Below are positions 35,669 to 44,725 of a DNA stretch of 64,000 nucleotides, piece after piece. A model generated the notes under the pieces. It did not search any database. It saw only the letters and a program-made list of their open reading frames with translations, and was not told the origin of the DNA. Position numbers and translations under genes: made by a program. This DNA comes from Marinobacter mobilis (GTDB lineage Bacteria; Pseudomonadota; Gammaproteobacteria; Pseudomonadales; Oleiphilaceae): NCBI RefSeq assembly GCF_900106945.1, contig NZ_FNNE01000005.1, positions 284,932-348,931 of the forward strand, in the 5' to 3' direction. The first letter of the stretch is position 1. Each line of letters opens with the position of its first letter.

Positions 35669-38653
35669 ATGAAACAGAATCTCACTTCGACGGGTCTGGC
35701 GGTGGCTCTGACCACCGCCCTGCTGTCGGGCTGTTCTGGCGGTGGCAGTGATGCCCCGGCCGCAAGCGACCGTGACAACAACCAGGCGGTCGCGGGTGAC
35801 CAGACCGCCAAGGGCCCTGTCGACCGCTTTTCCGATGGCCGGATTTTCACCATCAATCCGGGTACCGGCGCAACCAACGACATGGTCGCCGCAATGATCC
35901 AGATGCGCCCCGGCGACGTCATGTCCTTTGGCTGTGGCTTTTTCGAGCTTGACCAGGGCCTGCTGCTCCAGGCCACCGAGAACATCCGCATCGAGGGATG
36001 CGGCAAGGACGAGACCGTTCTCTCGTTCCGCAATAGCGTCAACGTCACAGGCCTGGAAGCACTTAATGTCCGCGGCATTACCGTCGAGGGCCTGACCATA
36101 CTCGACTCCCCGGGCGACGCCTTCAAGCTCAAGGGTGTGAAGTGGGGGACCTTGCGGGATGTGCGCGCCATCTGGTCCGGCGGCGGCACCCCAATCACCG
36201 CCGACAACTACGGTGAACGTCTGCATGTCGCCTGTACCGCGCCCCCCTTTAACGAGGGCGACCCGGCCGTGGACTACGTGCCCAGTTCCGCCAGTGGCCG
36301 ATACGGCATCTACCCGGTCGAGTCAGAAAACATTCTGGTGGAAAACTCCGAATCCGTAGGCGCCTCCGATGCCGGCATCTACGTTGGCCAGACCAACACC
36401 GCCATCATCCGCAACAGCCGCGCGGTCTACAACGTCATGGGCTTTGAGATCGAGAATGTCCAGGGTGGTGAGTACGACAACAACGTGGCCGAGTGCAACA
36501 CCGGCGGCTTCCTGATCTACGATCTGGAGAACATTACCCAGTACGGTGACACCTCGGTGATGCTCAATAACATCGCCAGCAACAACAACACCTACAACTT
36601 TGCCCACAGCGGGCTGGTGTCAGCGGTGCCCCGCGGCACCGGTTTCATCACCCTGGGTTATGACAACATCGAGATCTTCAACAACGTCTTCGAGGATCAC
36701 AGTACCGCAGCGGTGATCTATACCAGCTATGAGCTGATCGACGGCAAGGACAAGACCTCTGACAAGAAGCTCGACCCTTACACCGAGGGTCTTCACATCC
36801 ATAACAACATTATGCGCAATTCCGGCTACGACCTGCCGCCACCAGACCTTGAAGCGGTCCTCGATGGCCAGGTGGAAACCGTGCTGCCAACGCTGATCGG
36901 CATCAAGAATGCCAGCAATCCCGGCAAAGGTGCGCACATTGTCTGGGACGGTCTGCTGGATGACCTCGACGCCGACTGCGGTTACCCACTGGATGCCAAT
37001 GGCGAGCCGGTGCCGATGGACGAGAACGGCAAACCGATCCACACCAATGCTCACCCCAACCCGGCCTGTCATTACAACGCCTACAAGTTCAATGCCATGG
37101 CCGAGCGCAAGCTGCCCCAGTGGGGCTCCTGTTTCCACAGCAACGATCTGGGCGCAGAGAGCCAGCCTTACATGAACTTCCACGGCACCCAGGGTCTGGA
37201 ACTGGTGCTGGCCGCCGCCGAACAGGATCCCAGCATCCTCAGCCCGGAGGGCATCCAGTCAATTCTTGAAGGTGCCAGTGGTGCCATGGCCGACACTGAT
37301 GCGTCGGTTCATGACTGCCAGGCGCGCTTTGGTCAAACCCTGGCCGCCCTGCCGCGGGTGGTGATTCCGCCCTATGAGCCTAGTGGCGACATCGACCCGG
37401 CCCCCTCCGAGGAGTACATCAACCGCCTGTGCGAGCGCAACGTCAGCCCGGGCAGCGTCAACCGTCGTGCCCTTGAGGTCAACTGCCCGCGTCTGGACCA
37501 GTACAACCTGTTCGCCGATGCCCAGGATCCGCGCAGCACCCCCAACGAAGGCGGGGTACCGTTTGTGCTGAACAGCAAGCTGTTCTCGGACTACTCCACC
37601 AAGTATCGGGTGGCCTTCATTCCCCCTGGCACCCGCGCGATCTATTACGACGGTCAGAATGGCGGCAACCTCAACGGTGCGCTGCATTTCCCCAACGGCA
37701 CCGTGATTGCCAAAACCTTCACCTTTACCGATGAAAGCCAGGGCACCGAAGAACTGGTAGAAACCCGTCTGCTGATCCGCCGGGTCGGCGAAAGCGGCAA
37801 GCCGTTCTGGGACGGACTGACCTACATCTGGGAGACCGATGCCAGTGGCAATCTGGTGGCCAACCTGGCCATGGGCGGTGGCACCCGGGCCGTAAGCTGG
37901 CACTACCAGGACAGCAACTCCGGCCGCCTGCTCAGTGGCTCCACAGACCATTACGCCATCCCTAACGCCAACCAGTGCATCACCTGCCACAGCAACGACG
38001 ATGTTGCTTCCGGCAGTGCTCCGATTGGCCCCAAACCCCGCAACCTCAACCGGCCCTATTCGCCGGAGTCCAGCTTCATGGGTACTCAGGGGCAAGGCGG
38101 TTTCCCCCAGCTCAACCAGCTGCAGTACTGGCAGGACCAGGGGCTGATCACCGGCATGCCGACTCTCACGATCGACGGCCGGGGTATTGCCACCAACGTT
38201 GAGCGTCTGCCCCACTGGAACGTTCCCGGGGATGGTGGTGAGGAGGCCGGCTCAGCAGCGGATATCGAGCAACGCACACGCGCCTACCTCGAAGTCAACT
38301 GTCAGCACTGTCATAACGACCGTGGTGCCGCCTCCAACACCGGCTTCTATCTGGATCACTTCCGTCCGGTCAACGCCAGCTACGGCATCTGCAAGAAACC
38401 AACGGCGACCGGCGGCGGCTCCTGCGGGCGCCAGCACGTGATCGTGCCGGGTGATCCCGATGCCTCGATCGTGTCCTGCCGGGTGGGCAGCGACAATGAC
38501 CCGCAACGGATGATGCCGCCGATTGGGCGCAGCCTGGCGCACGCTGAGGCACTGGAGTTGCTGGATAACTGGATCGCCAACGTGGTGACTGAAGACTATG
38601 AAAACGGTGATGCCTGCGGTGGCGGCACCATTTTCCAGTCCCTGGCCCAGTAA
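35669..38653 (+). CDS. Lipoprotein fusion: parallel beta-helix + diheme cytochrome (SO2930-like)
   Basis: Lipoprotein of 994 residues. The lipobox is LLSGC near residue 24. The N-terminal half (about 50-400) is a right-handed parallel beta-helix with repeated turns such as VRGITVEGLTILDS and NILVENSESVGASDAGIYVGQ. The C-terminal half (about 590-990) carries two c-type heme sites, C770-I-T-C-H774 and C878-Q-H-C-H882. These resemble the paired TIGR03805 beta-helix and TIGR03806 SO2930-type diheme families, which are usually separate neighbouring genes. The role in surface electron transfer or polymer handling is unknown. A strong hairpin terminator follows. Confidence 0.83.
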   Translation: MKQNLTSTGLAVALTTALLSGCSGGGSDAPAASDRDNNQAVAGDQTAKGPVDRFSDGRIFTINPGTGATNDMVAAMIQMRPGDVMSFGCGFFELDQGLLLQATENIRIEGCGKDETVLSFRNSVNVTGLEALNVRGITVEGLTILDSPGDAFKLKGVKWGTLRDVRAIWSGGGTPITADNYGERLHVACTAPPFNEGDPAVDYVPSSASGRYGIYPVESENILVENSESVGASDAGIYVGQTNTAIIRNSRAVYNVMGFEIENVQGGEYDNNVAECNTGGFLIYDLENITQYGDTSVMLNNIASNNNTYNFAHSGLVSAVPRGTGFITLGYDNIEIFNNVFEDHSTAAVIYTSYELIDGKDKTSDKKLDPYTEGLHIHNNIMRNSGYDLPPPDLEAVLDGQVETVLPTLIGIKNASNPGKGAHIVWDGLLDDLDADCGYPLDANGEPVPMDENGKPIHTNAHPNPACHYNAYKFNAMAERKLPQWGSCFHSNDLGAESQPYMNFHGTQGLELVLAAAEQDPSILSPEGIQSILEGASGAMADTDASVHDCQARFGQTLAALPRVVIPPYEPSGDIDPAPSEEYINRLCERNVSPGSVNRRALEVNCPRLDQYNLFADAQDPRSTPNEGGVPFVLNSKLFSDYSTKYRVAFIPPGTRAIYYDGQNGGNLNGALHFPNGTVIAKTFTFTDESQGTEELVETRLLIRRVGESGKPFWDGLTYIWETDASGNLVANLAMGGGTRAVSWHYQDSNSGRLLSGSTDHYAIPNANQCITCHSNDDVASGSAPIGPKPRNLNRPYSPESSFMGTQGQGGFPQLNQLQYWQDQGLITGMPTLTIDGRGIATNVERLPHWNVPGDGGEEAGSAADIEQRTRAYLEVNCQHCHNDRGAASNTGFYLDHFRPVNASYGICKKPTATGGGSCGRQHVIVPGDPDASIVSCRVGSDNDPQRMMPPIGRSLAHAEALELLDNWIANVVTEDYENGDACGGGTIFQSLAQ

Positions 38654-38679
38654 CTTTCACTCCCTTATCCATACCAAGC

Positions 38680-38709
38680 CGGGTCATGGGGAACTATCCC
38701 CATGACCCG
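38680..38709 (+). terminator. Strong hairpin after the lipoprotein pair
   Basis: GGGTCATGGGGA and TCCCCATGACCC form a 12-pair stem (13 with the flanking C-G) around ACTA, starting 27 bases after the stop. The following tract TCCTTCCCT is pyrimidine-rich but not a clean T-run. It probably marks the transcript end of the lipoprotein operon. Confidence 0.65.
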
Positions 38710-38835
38710 CTCCTTCCCTACCTCGATCTATCACGCCCTGCCGACGACAATTTCTCAAGGTATGCCCACATCTGGTAAATTTCAGTGACGCTGGGCTATC
38801 ATGCAAAACCTAACTAATGTGAACGGATTCTCACT

Positions 38836-40548
38836 TTGAGCCTCAACACCCGGATTCTCACGCTGGCATCCATGCTGACCCTTATTGCGGCGCTGGCATC
38901 CTGGCTGGCGTACCGGGAACTGTCCCGGGACATCATGGAGCGCTGGGGCCAGGAAGTGGCCGAGATCCAGGTCCGTTACGACAGTGCCCGCCTGCTGCAA
39001 TCCCTGGAACGGGAAATCGGGCTGGCCCGCCAGATGGCCGATTCGCTGGCGATCCAGCAATGGGCAGACAACCCGGATGACCCGGTCCTGCAGGCAACCG
39101 CCATCCGCCAGATGGAAAGCTTCCGCAACAATTTCCGCGACAACAACTATTTTGTCGCCCTGAGAAAGAACCTCCATTACTACTTCAACAACGCCGACAA
39201 CGAGTTCGACGGCGACCAGTTCCGTTATCAGCTCGACCCGGCCAAAGCCGAAGACGCCTGGTTTTTCCGGCTCATTGAAGAGGGCCGCGATTTCCACCTC
39301 AACGTCAATCCGGATACCGAGCTGGGGGTTACCAAACTGTGGATTGATGTGCTGATTCGCGGCAACGGCCGCGATGTGCTTGGCATGGTGGGCACCGGCC
39401 TGGATCTGGACGCTTTTCTTCGTGATATCGTCGATGTCGGCAAGGACGGCATCACCACCCTGTTTGTTGATTTCAATGGCGCCATCCAGCTCTATCGGGA
39501 CCGCAATTACATCGATTTTGCCAGCATCATCAAGCCGGAAGGTCAGAAGAACACGATCGACCTGCTGTTCGAGGCCGAAGACGACAAGCAGAAGATGCTC
39601 GGCATGCTGCAGATGCTGAAAAACCGCGGCGGCGAAGAAGGCGCCATCGCCAGCAGTTTCGTGACCATTGATGGTCGCCGTCACCTTGCGGGTGTTGCCT
39701 ACCTGCCAGCCATCGGCTGGTTTGAAATCACCCTGCTCGACCTGGACACCCTGATACCGCCCAGTTTCTTCTGGCCCCTGGTGGCGGTATTTCTGATCAC
39801 CCTGCTGCTGACTCTGGTGCTGTTTCACGGTCTGGTCAGGCGCTGGGTCCTGAAACCGGTCGTGGCGCTGGAGCAAGCGGTCAATCAGATCCGGGAAGGC
39901 AATTTCGCCCTGCACGAACTGCCCAAACCGGATAATGAAATCGGCCAGCTCAGTGCCCATTTTGAAGACATGGCCAGCACCCTCAGGTCGTCTACCGAGA
40001 ACCTTCAGGAGCAGGTGTCCCAACGTACCGATGAGTTGCACCGCCTGGCCCGGGTCGATGCCCTCACAGGCCTGGGCAACCGCCGTGCGCTGGATGAGGC
40101 CCTGGCTACCGAACTGGAACGTGCCCGCCGGCAAAACAGTGGCTTTGGCATCCTCTGGCTTGATGTTGACCAGTTCAAAGCCATTAACGACGAGCGCGGC
40201 CACCAGACCGGGGATGCCATCCTCTGCGACGTGGCACACTGGCTGAAGGCCTGCCTGCGTCCCTACGACATAGCCGGACGCTGGGGCGGCGATGAATTTG
40301 TGGTGCTTCTCTCACCCTGTGATCTGCAAACCCTTGAGCACACCGCCCAGCGTATCCGGGTCAATATTGAGAGCCAGGGCAAGGCTCTGGGCCTGCCGGT
40401 CTCGGTCAGTATTGGCGGGCACCTCGCCGGCGCCCATGAAAATCTCGACGACCTGCTGAAACAGGCCGACCAGGCGCTCTACCAGGCCAAGCAGAATGGG
40501 CGCAATCAGGTCCGGATCAGCTCCGAGCAGTCCTCGACCTGCGCCTGA
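38836..40548 (+). CDS. Membrane diguanylate cyclase (cache-HAMP-GGDEF)
   Basis: Makes c-di-GMP from two GTP. 570 residues: TM1 about 7-24, a ~290-residue periplasmic cache-like sensor domain, TM2 about 312-334, a HAMP-like linker with a coiled-coil, then GGDEF (about 400-560). The active site is intact, G484-G-D-E-F488, with I-site R475-P-Y-D478 five residues before it, so product inhibition is expected. The start is TTG; an in-frame ATG 36 bases further in would cut into TM1. It begins a plus-strand run with the CBS/nucleotidyltransferase gene. Confidence 0.94.
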   Translation: MSLNTRILTLASMLTLIAALASWLAYRELSRDIMERWGQEVAEIQVRYDSARLLQSLEREIGLARQMADSLAIQQWADNPDDPVLQATAIRQMESFRNNFRDNNYFVALRKNLHYYFNNADNEFDGDQFRYQLDPAKAEDAWFFRLIEEGRDFHLNVNPDTELGVTKLWIDVLIRGNGRDVLGMVGTGLDLDAFLRDIVDVGKDGITTLFVDFNGAIQLYRDRNYIDFASIIKPEGQKNTIDLLFEAEDDKQKMLGMLQMLKNRGGEEGAIASSFVTIDGRRHLAGVAYLPAIGWFEITLLDLDTLIPPSFFWPLVAVFLITLLLTLVLFHGLVRRWVLKPVVALEQAVNQIREGNFALHELPKPDNEIGQLSAHFEDMASTLRSSTENLQEQVSQRTDELHRLARVDALTGLGNRRALDEALATELERARRQNSGFGILWLDVDQFKAINDERGHQTGDAILCDVAHWLKACLRPYDIAGRWGGDEFVVLLSPCDLQTLEHTAQRIRVNIESQGKALGLPVSVSIGGHLAGAHENLDDLLKQADQALYQAKQNGRNQVRISSEQSSTCA

Positions 40549-40606
40549 ACTGCTATATTGCCGGTACGTTCAATCATTTCCATGCACGATTTAACCGGAG
40601 CAAGGC

Positions 40607-42499
40607 ATGCAGGCCGAGCTGATCGAGATCCGCAACCATCTGAGCCAGCACCCACCGTTCGATGAACTGCCGGAATCGCTGCTGGAGCTGATCGCCAGCA
40701 ACGTCGAAGTATCCTATGTCCGCGCCGGCACAGCCATCTGCCGCTTTGGCGACCCCAGCACGTATCTGTATTACCTGCGCAGCGGCGCAGTGGAGATCTA
40801 CCGCCGCTCCGGGGAACTCTACAATCGCCTCGAGGAAGGCGAGTTCTTCGGCCAGTTCGGGCTGATGATGAACAAGACCGTACGCTTTCCCGCCAATGCC
40901 CTGGAAGACAGTCTGCTCTATCTGATTCCCGCGGCGGTATTCCAGACCCTGTGGGAAAGCGACGACAACTTCGCCGATTACGTGGAGATCGAGGACCGCA
41001 CCCGACTGCGTTCCGCCATTTCGAACCGCGAACAGGGCAACGATCTGATGACCGCCAAGGTCAGCCGGTTGATCGGTCGGCCGGCGGTGACCGCACCCAC
41101 CACCGTGCGCCTGCAGGAGGCCGCCCGGATCATGACCGAACAGGGGGTGTCATCCCTGCTGCTGATGGACGAGAGCCAGTCACCAGCGGTAATGGCGGGC
41201 ATAGTCACGGACCGTGACCTGCGCACCCGTGCGCTGGTGGACGCACTGCCCTCGGAAACCCCGATCCAGGACATCATGTCGAACGAGCTGATCACGATTC
41301 GAGCCGACGAGTTTATCTTTGAGGCCATGCTCAGCATGCTCCACAACAACGTCCATCACTTACCGGTGGTGGACAAAGGGGAGCCCCGGGGAGTGATATC
41401 CCTGAGCGATGTGATCAAGTACGAATCCCAGAACAGCCTCTACCTGGTCAGCAACATCTACCACCAGAACTCCGTCAAGGGTCTGAAAAAAGTCAGCAAG
41501 GACGTCCACGCCAGCTTTGTCCGCATGGTCAACGAGGACGCCAACTCGCACATTATCGGCAGTGCCATGGCAGGCATCGGTCGCTCCTTCACCCAGCGCC
41601 TGCTCGAGCTTGGCGAAGAGACGCTGGGGCCACCCCCGGTGCCTTACTGTTTCATGGCACTGGGCTCCATGGCCCGGGATGAACAACTGGTGGTGACCGA
41701 CCAGGACAACGCCATGATCCTCGACGACAGTTTTGACCCTGCGCAGCACGACGACTATTTCCTCGCCCTCGCCAAGTTTGTCAGTGATGGCCTTGCCGAC
41801 TGCGGCTACAGTTACTGCACCGGTGACATCATGGCCACCAATCCAAAGTGGCGGCAGCCGCTGCGGGTTTGGAAGGCGTACTTCAGCGACTGGATCGAAA
41901 ACCCCAAGGCCGAGGCCCTGCTCAACAGCAACATTTTCTTTGATCTGGATGGTATTTATGGTGACACCGGGATGGCCGAGGCGCTGAAATCCCTGATCGC
42001 CAGCAAGGCCGGCGACAGCCCCCGTTTCCTGGCCTTCCTTGCCCGCAATGCCCTCAACCGGACACCGCCGCTGGGCTTCTTCCGCACCTTCGTCATGGAA
42101 CAGGACGGCAAGCAGAACAACACCTTCAACCTCAAGCGACGGGGCACCGCACCGCTGTCGGACCTGATCCGTATTCATGCCCTGGCGGTAGGCTCCACCG
42201 CGCAGAACTCCTTCGAGCGACTGCGGGATATCGGTGCAACACGGTTGTTGCCCGAGGGCGGTGTCGAGAACCTCCGGGATGCCCTCGAATTCATTGCCAT
42301 TGTCCGCATCCGCCACCAGGCCCTGGCCATCGAGGATGGCCGCGAGCCCGACAATAACGTCAGGCCGGAAGACCTGTCGACCTTCGAGCGTAACCACCTC
42401 AAAGACGCCTTCCAGGTGGTCAGCAGCGCCCAGAAATTCCTCCGCTTCCGCTACCAGGCCGGATCGGGACGCCCACGGTCTAATGAGCGGCGGAGCTGA
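40607..42499 (+). CDS. cNMP-binding, CBS, DUF294 nucleotidyltransferase-like protein
   Basis: Cytoplasmic regulator of 630 residues: cyclic-nucleotide-binding fold (about 15-135, YYLRSGAVEIYRR and EGEFFGQFGLM), CBS pair (about 155-285, with GIVTDRDLRTRAL and LPVVDKGEPRGVISLSD), a GlnD-type nucleotidyltransferase domain (about 340-420; ALGSMARDEQLVVTDQDNAM) and a C-terminal substrate-binding helical domain. By relation to GlnD it may nucleotidylate a protein partner in response to a nucleotide signal. One base separates it from the exonuclease gene, a pairing common in Pseudomonas-like genomes. Confidence 0.92.
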   Translation: MQAELIEIRNHLSQHPPFDELPESLLELIASNVEVSYVRAGTAICRFGDPSTYLYYLRSGAVEIYRRSGELYNRLEEGEFFGQFGLMMNKTVRFPANALEDSLLYLIPAAVFQTLWESDDNFADYVEIEDRTRLRSAISNREQGNDLMTAKVSRLIGRPAVTAPTTVRLQEAARIMTEQGVSSLLLMDESQSPAVMAGIVTDRDLRTRALVDALPSETPIQDIMSNELITIRADEFIFEAMLSMLHNNVHHLPVVDKGEPRGVISLSDVIKYESQNSLYLVSNIYHQNSVKGLKKVSKDVHASFVRMVNEDANSHIIGSAMAGIGRSFTQRLLELGEETLGPPPVPYCFMALGSMARDEQLVVTDQDNAMILDDSFDPAQHDDYFLALAKFVSDGLADCGYSYCTGDIMATNPKWRQPLRVWKAYFSDWIENPKAEALLNSNIFFDLDGIYGDTGMAEALKSLIASKAGDSPRFLAFLARNALNRTPPLGFFRTFVMEQDGKQNNTFNLKRRGTAPLSDLIRIHALAVGSTAQNSFERLRDIGATRLLPEGGVENLRDALEFIAIVRIRHQALAIEDGREPDNNVRPEDLSTFERNHLKDAFQVVSSAQKFLRFRYQAGSGRPRSNERRS

Positions 42500-42500
42500 T

Positions 42501-43205
42501 ATGACCCAGGCCACGGCCGACTGGCCGGAACAGCTGGCCCTATGTGCAGCGAATGCCCGGGATCCGCGCCTGAAGGCGTTCTTCGAGGCCGGCTGTCCGA
42601 ACGGCAACACCCCGATTGCCGAAGTCCCGATGGTGGCGATGGACTTTGAAACCACCGGGCTGGACCCAAACAGGCACTCCATCGTCAGCATTGGTCTGGT
42701 GCACTTTGACTATCACCGCATTCAGGGGGCCAGCGCCCGTCACTGGGTCGTGCGGCCGGTCTTGCCCTTACACGGACAGTCAGTGGCCGTTCACGGCATT
42801 ACCCACACGGACATCGGCGATGCGCCGGATCTTGGCGAGATTGTTGAGGAATTGCTGACCGCACTGGCGGGAAAGGTTGTGGTGGTTCACTACCGGGCCA
42901 TCGAACGGCCATTTCTGGATGTGGCGCTGAAGTACCGACTGGACGAAGGCATCCGCTTTCCGGTGATCGACACCATGGCGATCGAGGCCCATCTTCACCC
43001 TAACCGACACCCAAACTGGTGGCGTAAGTTACGCGGTGACAAGCCGCTATCGATCCGCCTCAATGACAGCCGCAGCCGCTATCACCTGCCTCACTACCCG
43101 CCTCATCATGCTCTGACCGATGCCTTGGCCACGGCAGAACTGTTGCAGGCGCAGCTGCAGCATCACTTCGATCCGCAGACGCCGTTGGCGGATTTGTGGC
43201 TGTGA
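42501..43205 (+). CDS. DnaQ-like 3'-5' exonuclease
   Basis: Exonuclease of the DNA polymerase III epsilon superfamily, 234 residues. Exo I is VAMDFETTGLD, Exo II lies in VAVHGITHTDI and following residues, Exo III is HHALTDALATAELL (DEDDh type). The ATG is preceded by GGAG six bases away and begins one base after the upstream stop. It overlaps the 3' end of the convergent deaminase gene by 43 bases. It lacks a polymerase-binding tail typical of replicative DnaQ; a repair or RNA role is possible. Confidence 0.9.
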   Translation: MTQATADWPEQLALCAANARDPRLKAFFEAGCPNGNTPIAEVPMVAMDFETTGLDPNRHSIVSIGLVHFDYHRIQGASARHWVVRPVLPLHGQSVAVHGITHTDIGDAPDLGEIVEELLTALAGKVVVVHYRAIERPFLDVALKYRLDEGIRFPVIDTMAIEAHLHPNRHPNWWRKLRGDKPLSIRLNDSRSRYHLPHYPPHHALTDALATAELLQAQLQHHFDPQTPLADLWL

Positions 43206-43780
43206 CCACCGTTATAGATCACGCCACCACTGGCCTGATACGCCTGCAGAACAGACGCCGCCTCCTGCCGGCAGACTTCAGCCACTGCCTGGATACCCGC
43301 CCGTTCCAGCACCGCACGCCAGTCGGCAGGCTTCTGACCCTCATCAAACCCAATCGCCCGCACATCTGCGTCGGTGGCGCCGGCCACCACCCGTGACACC
43401 CCCGACCAGGGAATGGCCGCCAGGCACATGGCGCAGGGTTCTGCCGATGTCACCAGCCCATAGGGCGCACCTTGGGCCGCATTCAGGTCGTAACTGGACA
43501 ACGCCCGCTGGGCTAACATGAGGGCGAGGATTTCTCCGTGCAACACCGACAGGCTCTGCTGCTCCACCAGGTTCACGCCCAGCGCGACCAACCGGCCGGT
43601 TGCGACCTCGAATACCCCTGCAGCAAACGGCCCACCGGTCTGTTCGATCACATTACGCCGGGAGGCTCCAATCACAAATGTCATCTGGTCGTGGACCGAC
43701 ACCGAGTTGGCGTAGCCCTTCTGGTAATCCGCCAGCCAGGGTGGCAGCGAAATGGTGAGATCGCCGTGGCTCTTATGCAT
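43163..43780 (-). CDS. Nucleoside/nucleobase deaminase (CDA-fold, zinc)
   Basis: Cytidine-deaminase-fold enzyme of 205 residues. The zinc site is HGE (SVLHGEILAL) plus PCAMC (SAEPCAMCLAAIPWSG), and the catalytic Glu is in HGE. The architecture and GVNLVEQQSLSVLHGE resemble guanine/nucleoside deaminases rather than tRNA-specific TadA. It points toward and overlaps the exonuclease gene tail. The substrate is not determined. Confidence 0.88.
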   Translation of the reverse strand: MHKSHGDLTISLPPWLADYQKGYANSVSVHDQMTFVIGASRRNVIEQTGGPFAAGVFEVATGRLVALGVNLVEQQSLSVLHGEILALMLAQRALSSYDLNAAQGAPYGLVTSAEPCAMCLAAIPWSGVSRVVAGATDADVRAIGFDEGQKPADWRAVLERAGIQAVAEVCRQEAASVLQAYQASGGVIYNGGHSHKSANGVCGSK

Positions 43781-43807
43781 ATGCAGGCTCCCCCGGTGGT
43801 TAGACCG

Positions 43808-44029
43808 TCATTGCCGTCGCTTTCCCGCCAGCCACAGAGGCAGCGCGACCACCAGCAGCCCGGCAAATGTAACCGCAAACCAGCTCAGCCCGAGGGGCAG
43901 CAGATTGCTCCAGTGAATCACGCCCTCACAGTGGTATTCGCATTGCGGATTGTGCTGCCAGGCCAGGTACAGTGCACCGCAGGTCACCGTCAGGCCGGCA
44001 ATAAACGCAACCATCAGTATGGATTTCAT
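43808..44029 (-). CDS. Small two-helix membrane protein
   Basis: 73-residue protein with two hydrophobic stretches (SILMVAFIAGLTVTCGALYLA and LSWFAVTFAGLLVVALPLWLA) joined by a short polar loop with QHNPQCEYHC, which holds two Cys and two His. This loop could bind metal or form a disulfide. It ends in the basic tail GKRRQ. No family is recognised. Length, composition and start support a real gene. Confidence 0.6.
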   Translation of the reverse strand: MKSILMVAFIAGLTVTCGALYLAWQHNPQCEYHCEGVIHWSNLLPLGLSWFAVTFAGLLVVALPLWLAGKRRQ

Positions 44030-44115
44030 GGGCCTGCCACACCGCTCGGAACGGGGTTGATTTGAACAATGGCAACATTCAGCAGCGGATACAAGTCCGC
44101 TGCTGAATGGCCAGA

Positions 44116-44463
44116 TCAGACGCCTTTAGGGTTAGCGCCGAACTGGTTCTCACCTGGCTTGCTGTCCTGGACCAGAAACACCAGCAATACAATCGCGCCA
44201 ATCAGCGGGATAAAGCCGATCAGCAGCCACCAGCCACTACGATCCGTATCGTGCAGCCGTCGCACAGAGACCGCAATGCCGGGGATCAACACGGCCAGGC
44301 TATAAAGCAAGCCAAGTATACCCGGGCTGCCGACTAGGCCCTCGATAAAGCCAAGGGCGAAGGCGATGATGAAGTTGAACAGGAAGAACATCCAGTATTC
44401 CGCACGCTGCGCGCGTCCCGTAAACACCGCATACTTCTTCATGACTTCCAGATACCAATTCAT
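44116..44463 (-). CDS. DUF805 family membrane protein
   Basis: 115-residue integral membrane protein of the DUF805 family. The family hallmarks RAQRAEYWMFFLFNFII, VLIPGIAVSVRRLHDTDRSGWWLL and LIGFIPLIGAIVLLVFLV are all present. Three to four membrane helices; function is unknown. The polar end SKPGENQFGANPKG is also typical. An AT-rich leader of about 100 bases lies upstream. Confidence 0.93.
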   Translation of the reverse strand: MNWYLEVMKKYAVFTGRAQRAEYWMFFLFNFIIAFALGFIEGLVGSPGILGLLYSLAVLIPGIAVSVRRLHDTDRSGWWLLIGFIPLIGAIVLLVFLVQDSKPGENQFGANPKGV

Positions 44464-44668
44464 AGTATTTGCTTTTCCTTAACCCCAGAGAGAATTGATC
44501 GGTTGGCAATGGGGTCCTCTGCCAACCGACGTCAGGCACCAAGGTACCGGGTAATTCTTACGGTTTTTCGCACATTTCTTACGAAATGTCAGCACTTTAT
44601 AATCCAACGGGCTTGCCCGGAAGCATCAGCAACGACGCGGTGATTACCCCGCCCCTCTCGCCGGACAC

Positions 44669-44702
44669 AAAAAAGCCCGCACCGTCGGCCAACGGTGCGG
44701 GC
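44669..44702 (-). terminator. Rho-independent terminator of the msrAB transcript
   Basis: On the minus strand, GCCCGCACCGT and ACGGTGCGGGC form an 11-pair stem with a six-base loop, followed by six or more T. It lies 24 bases after the msrAB stop and is the clearest intrinsic terminator in the window. Confidence 0.9.
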
Positions 44703-44725
44703 CCCTGTCTTCGCCTTGTCTCGGC

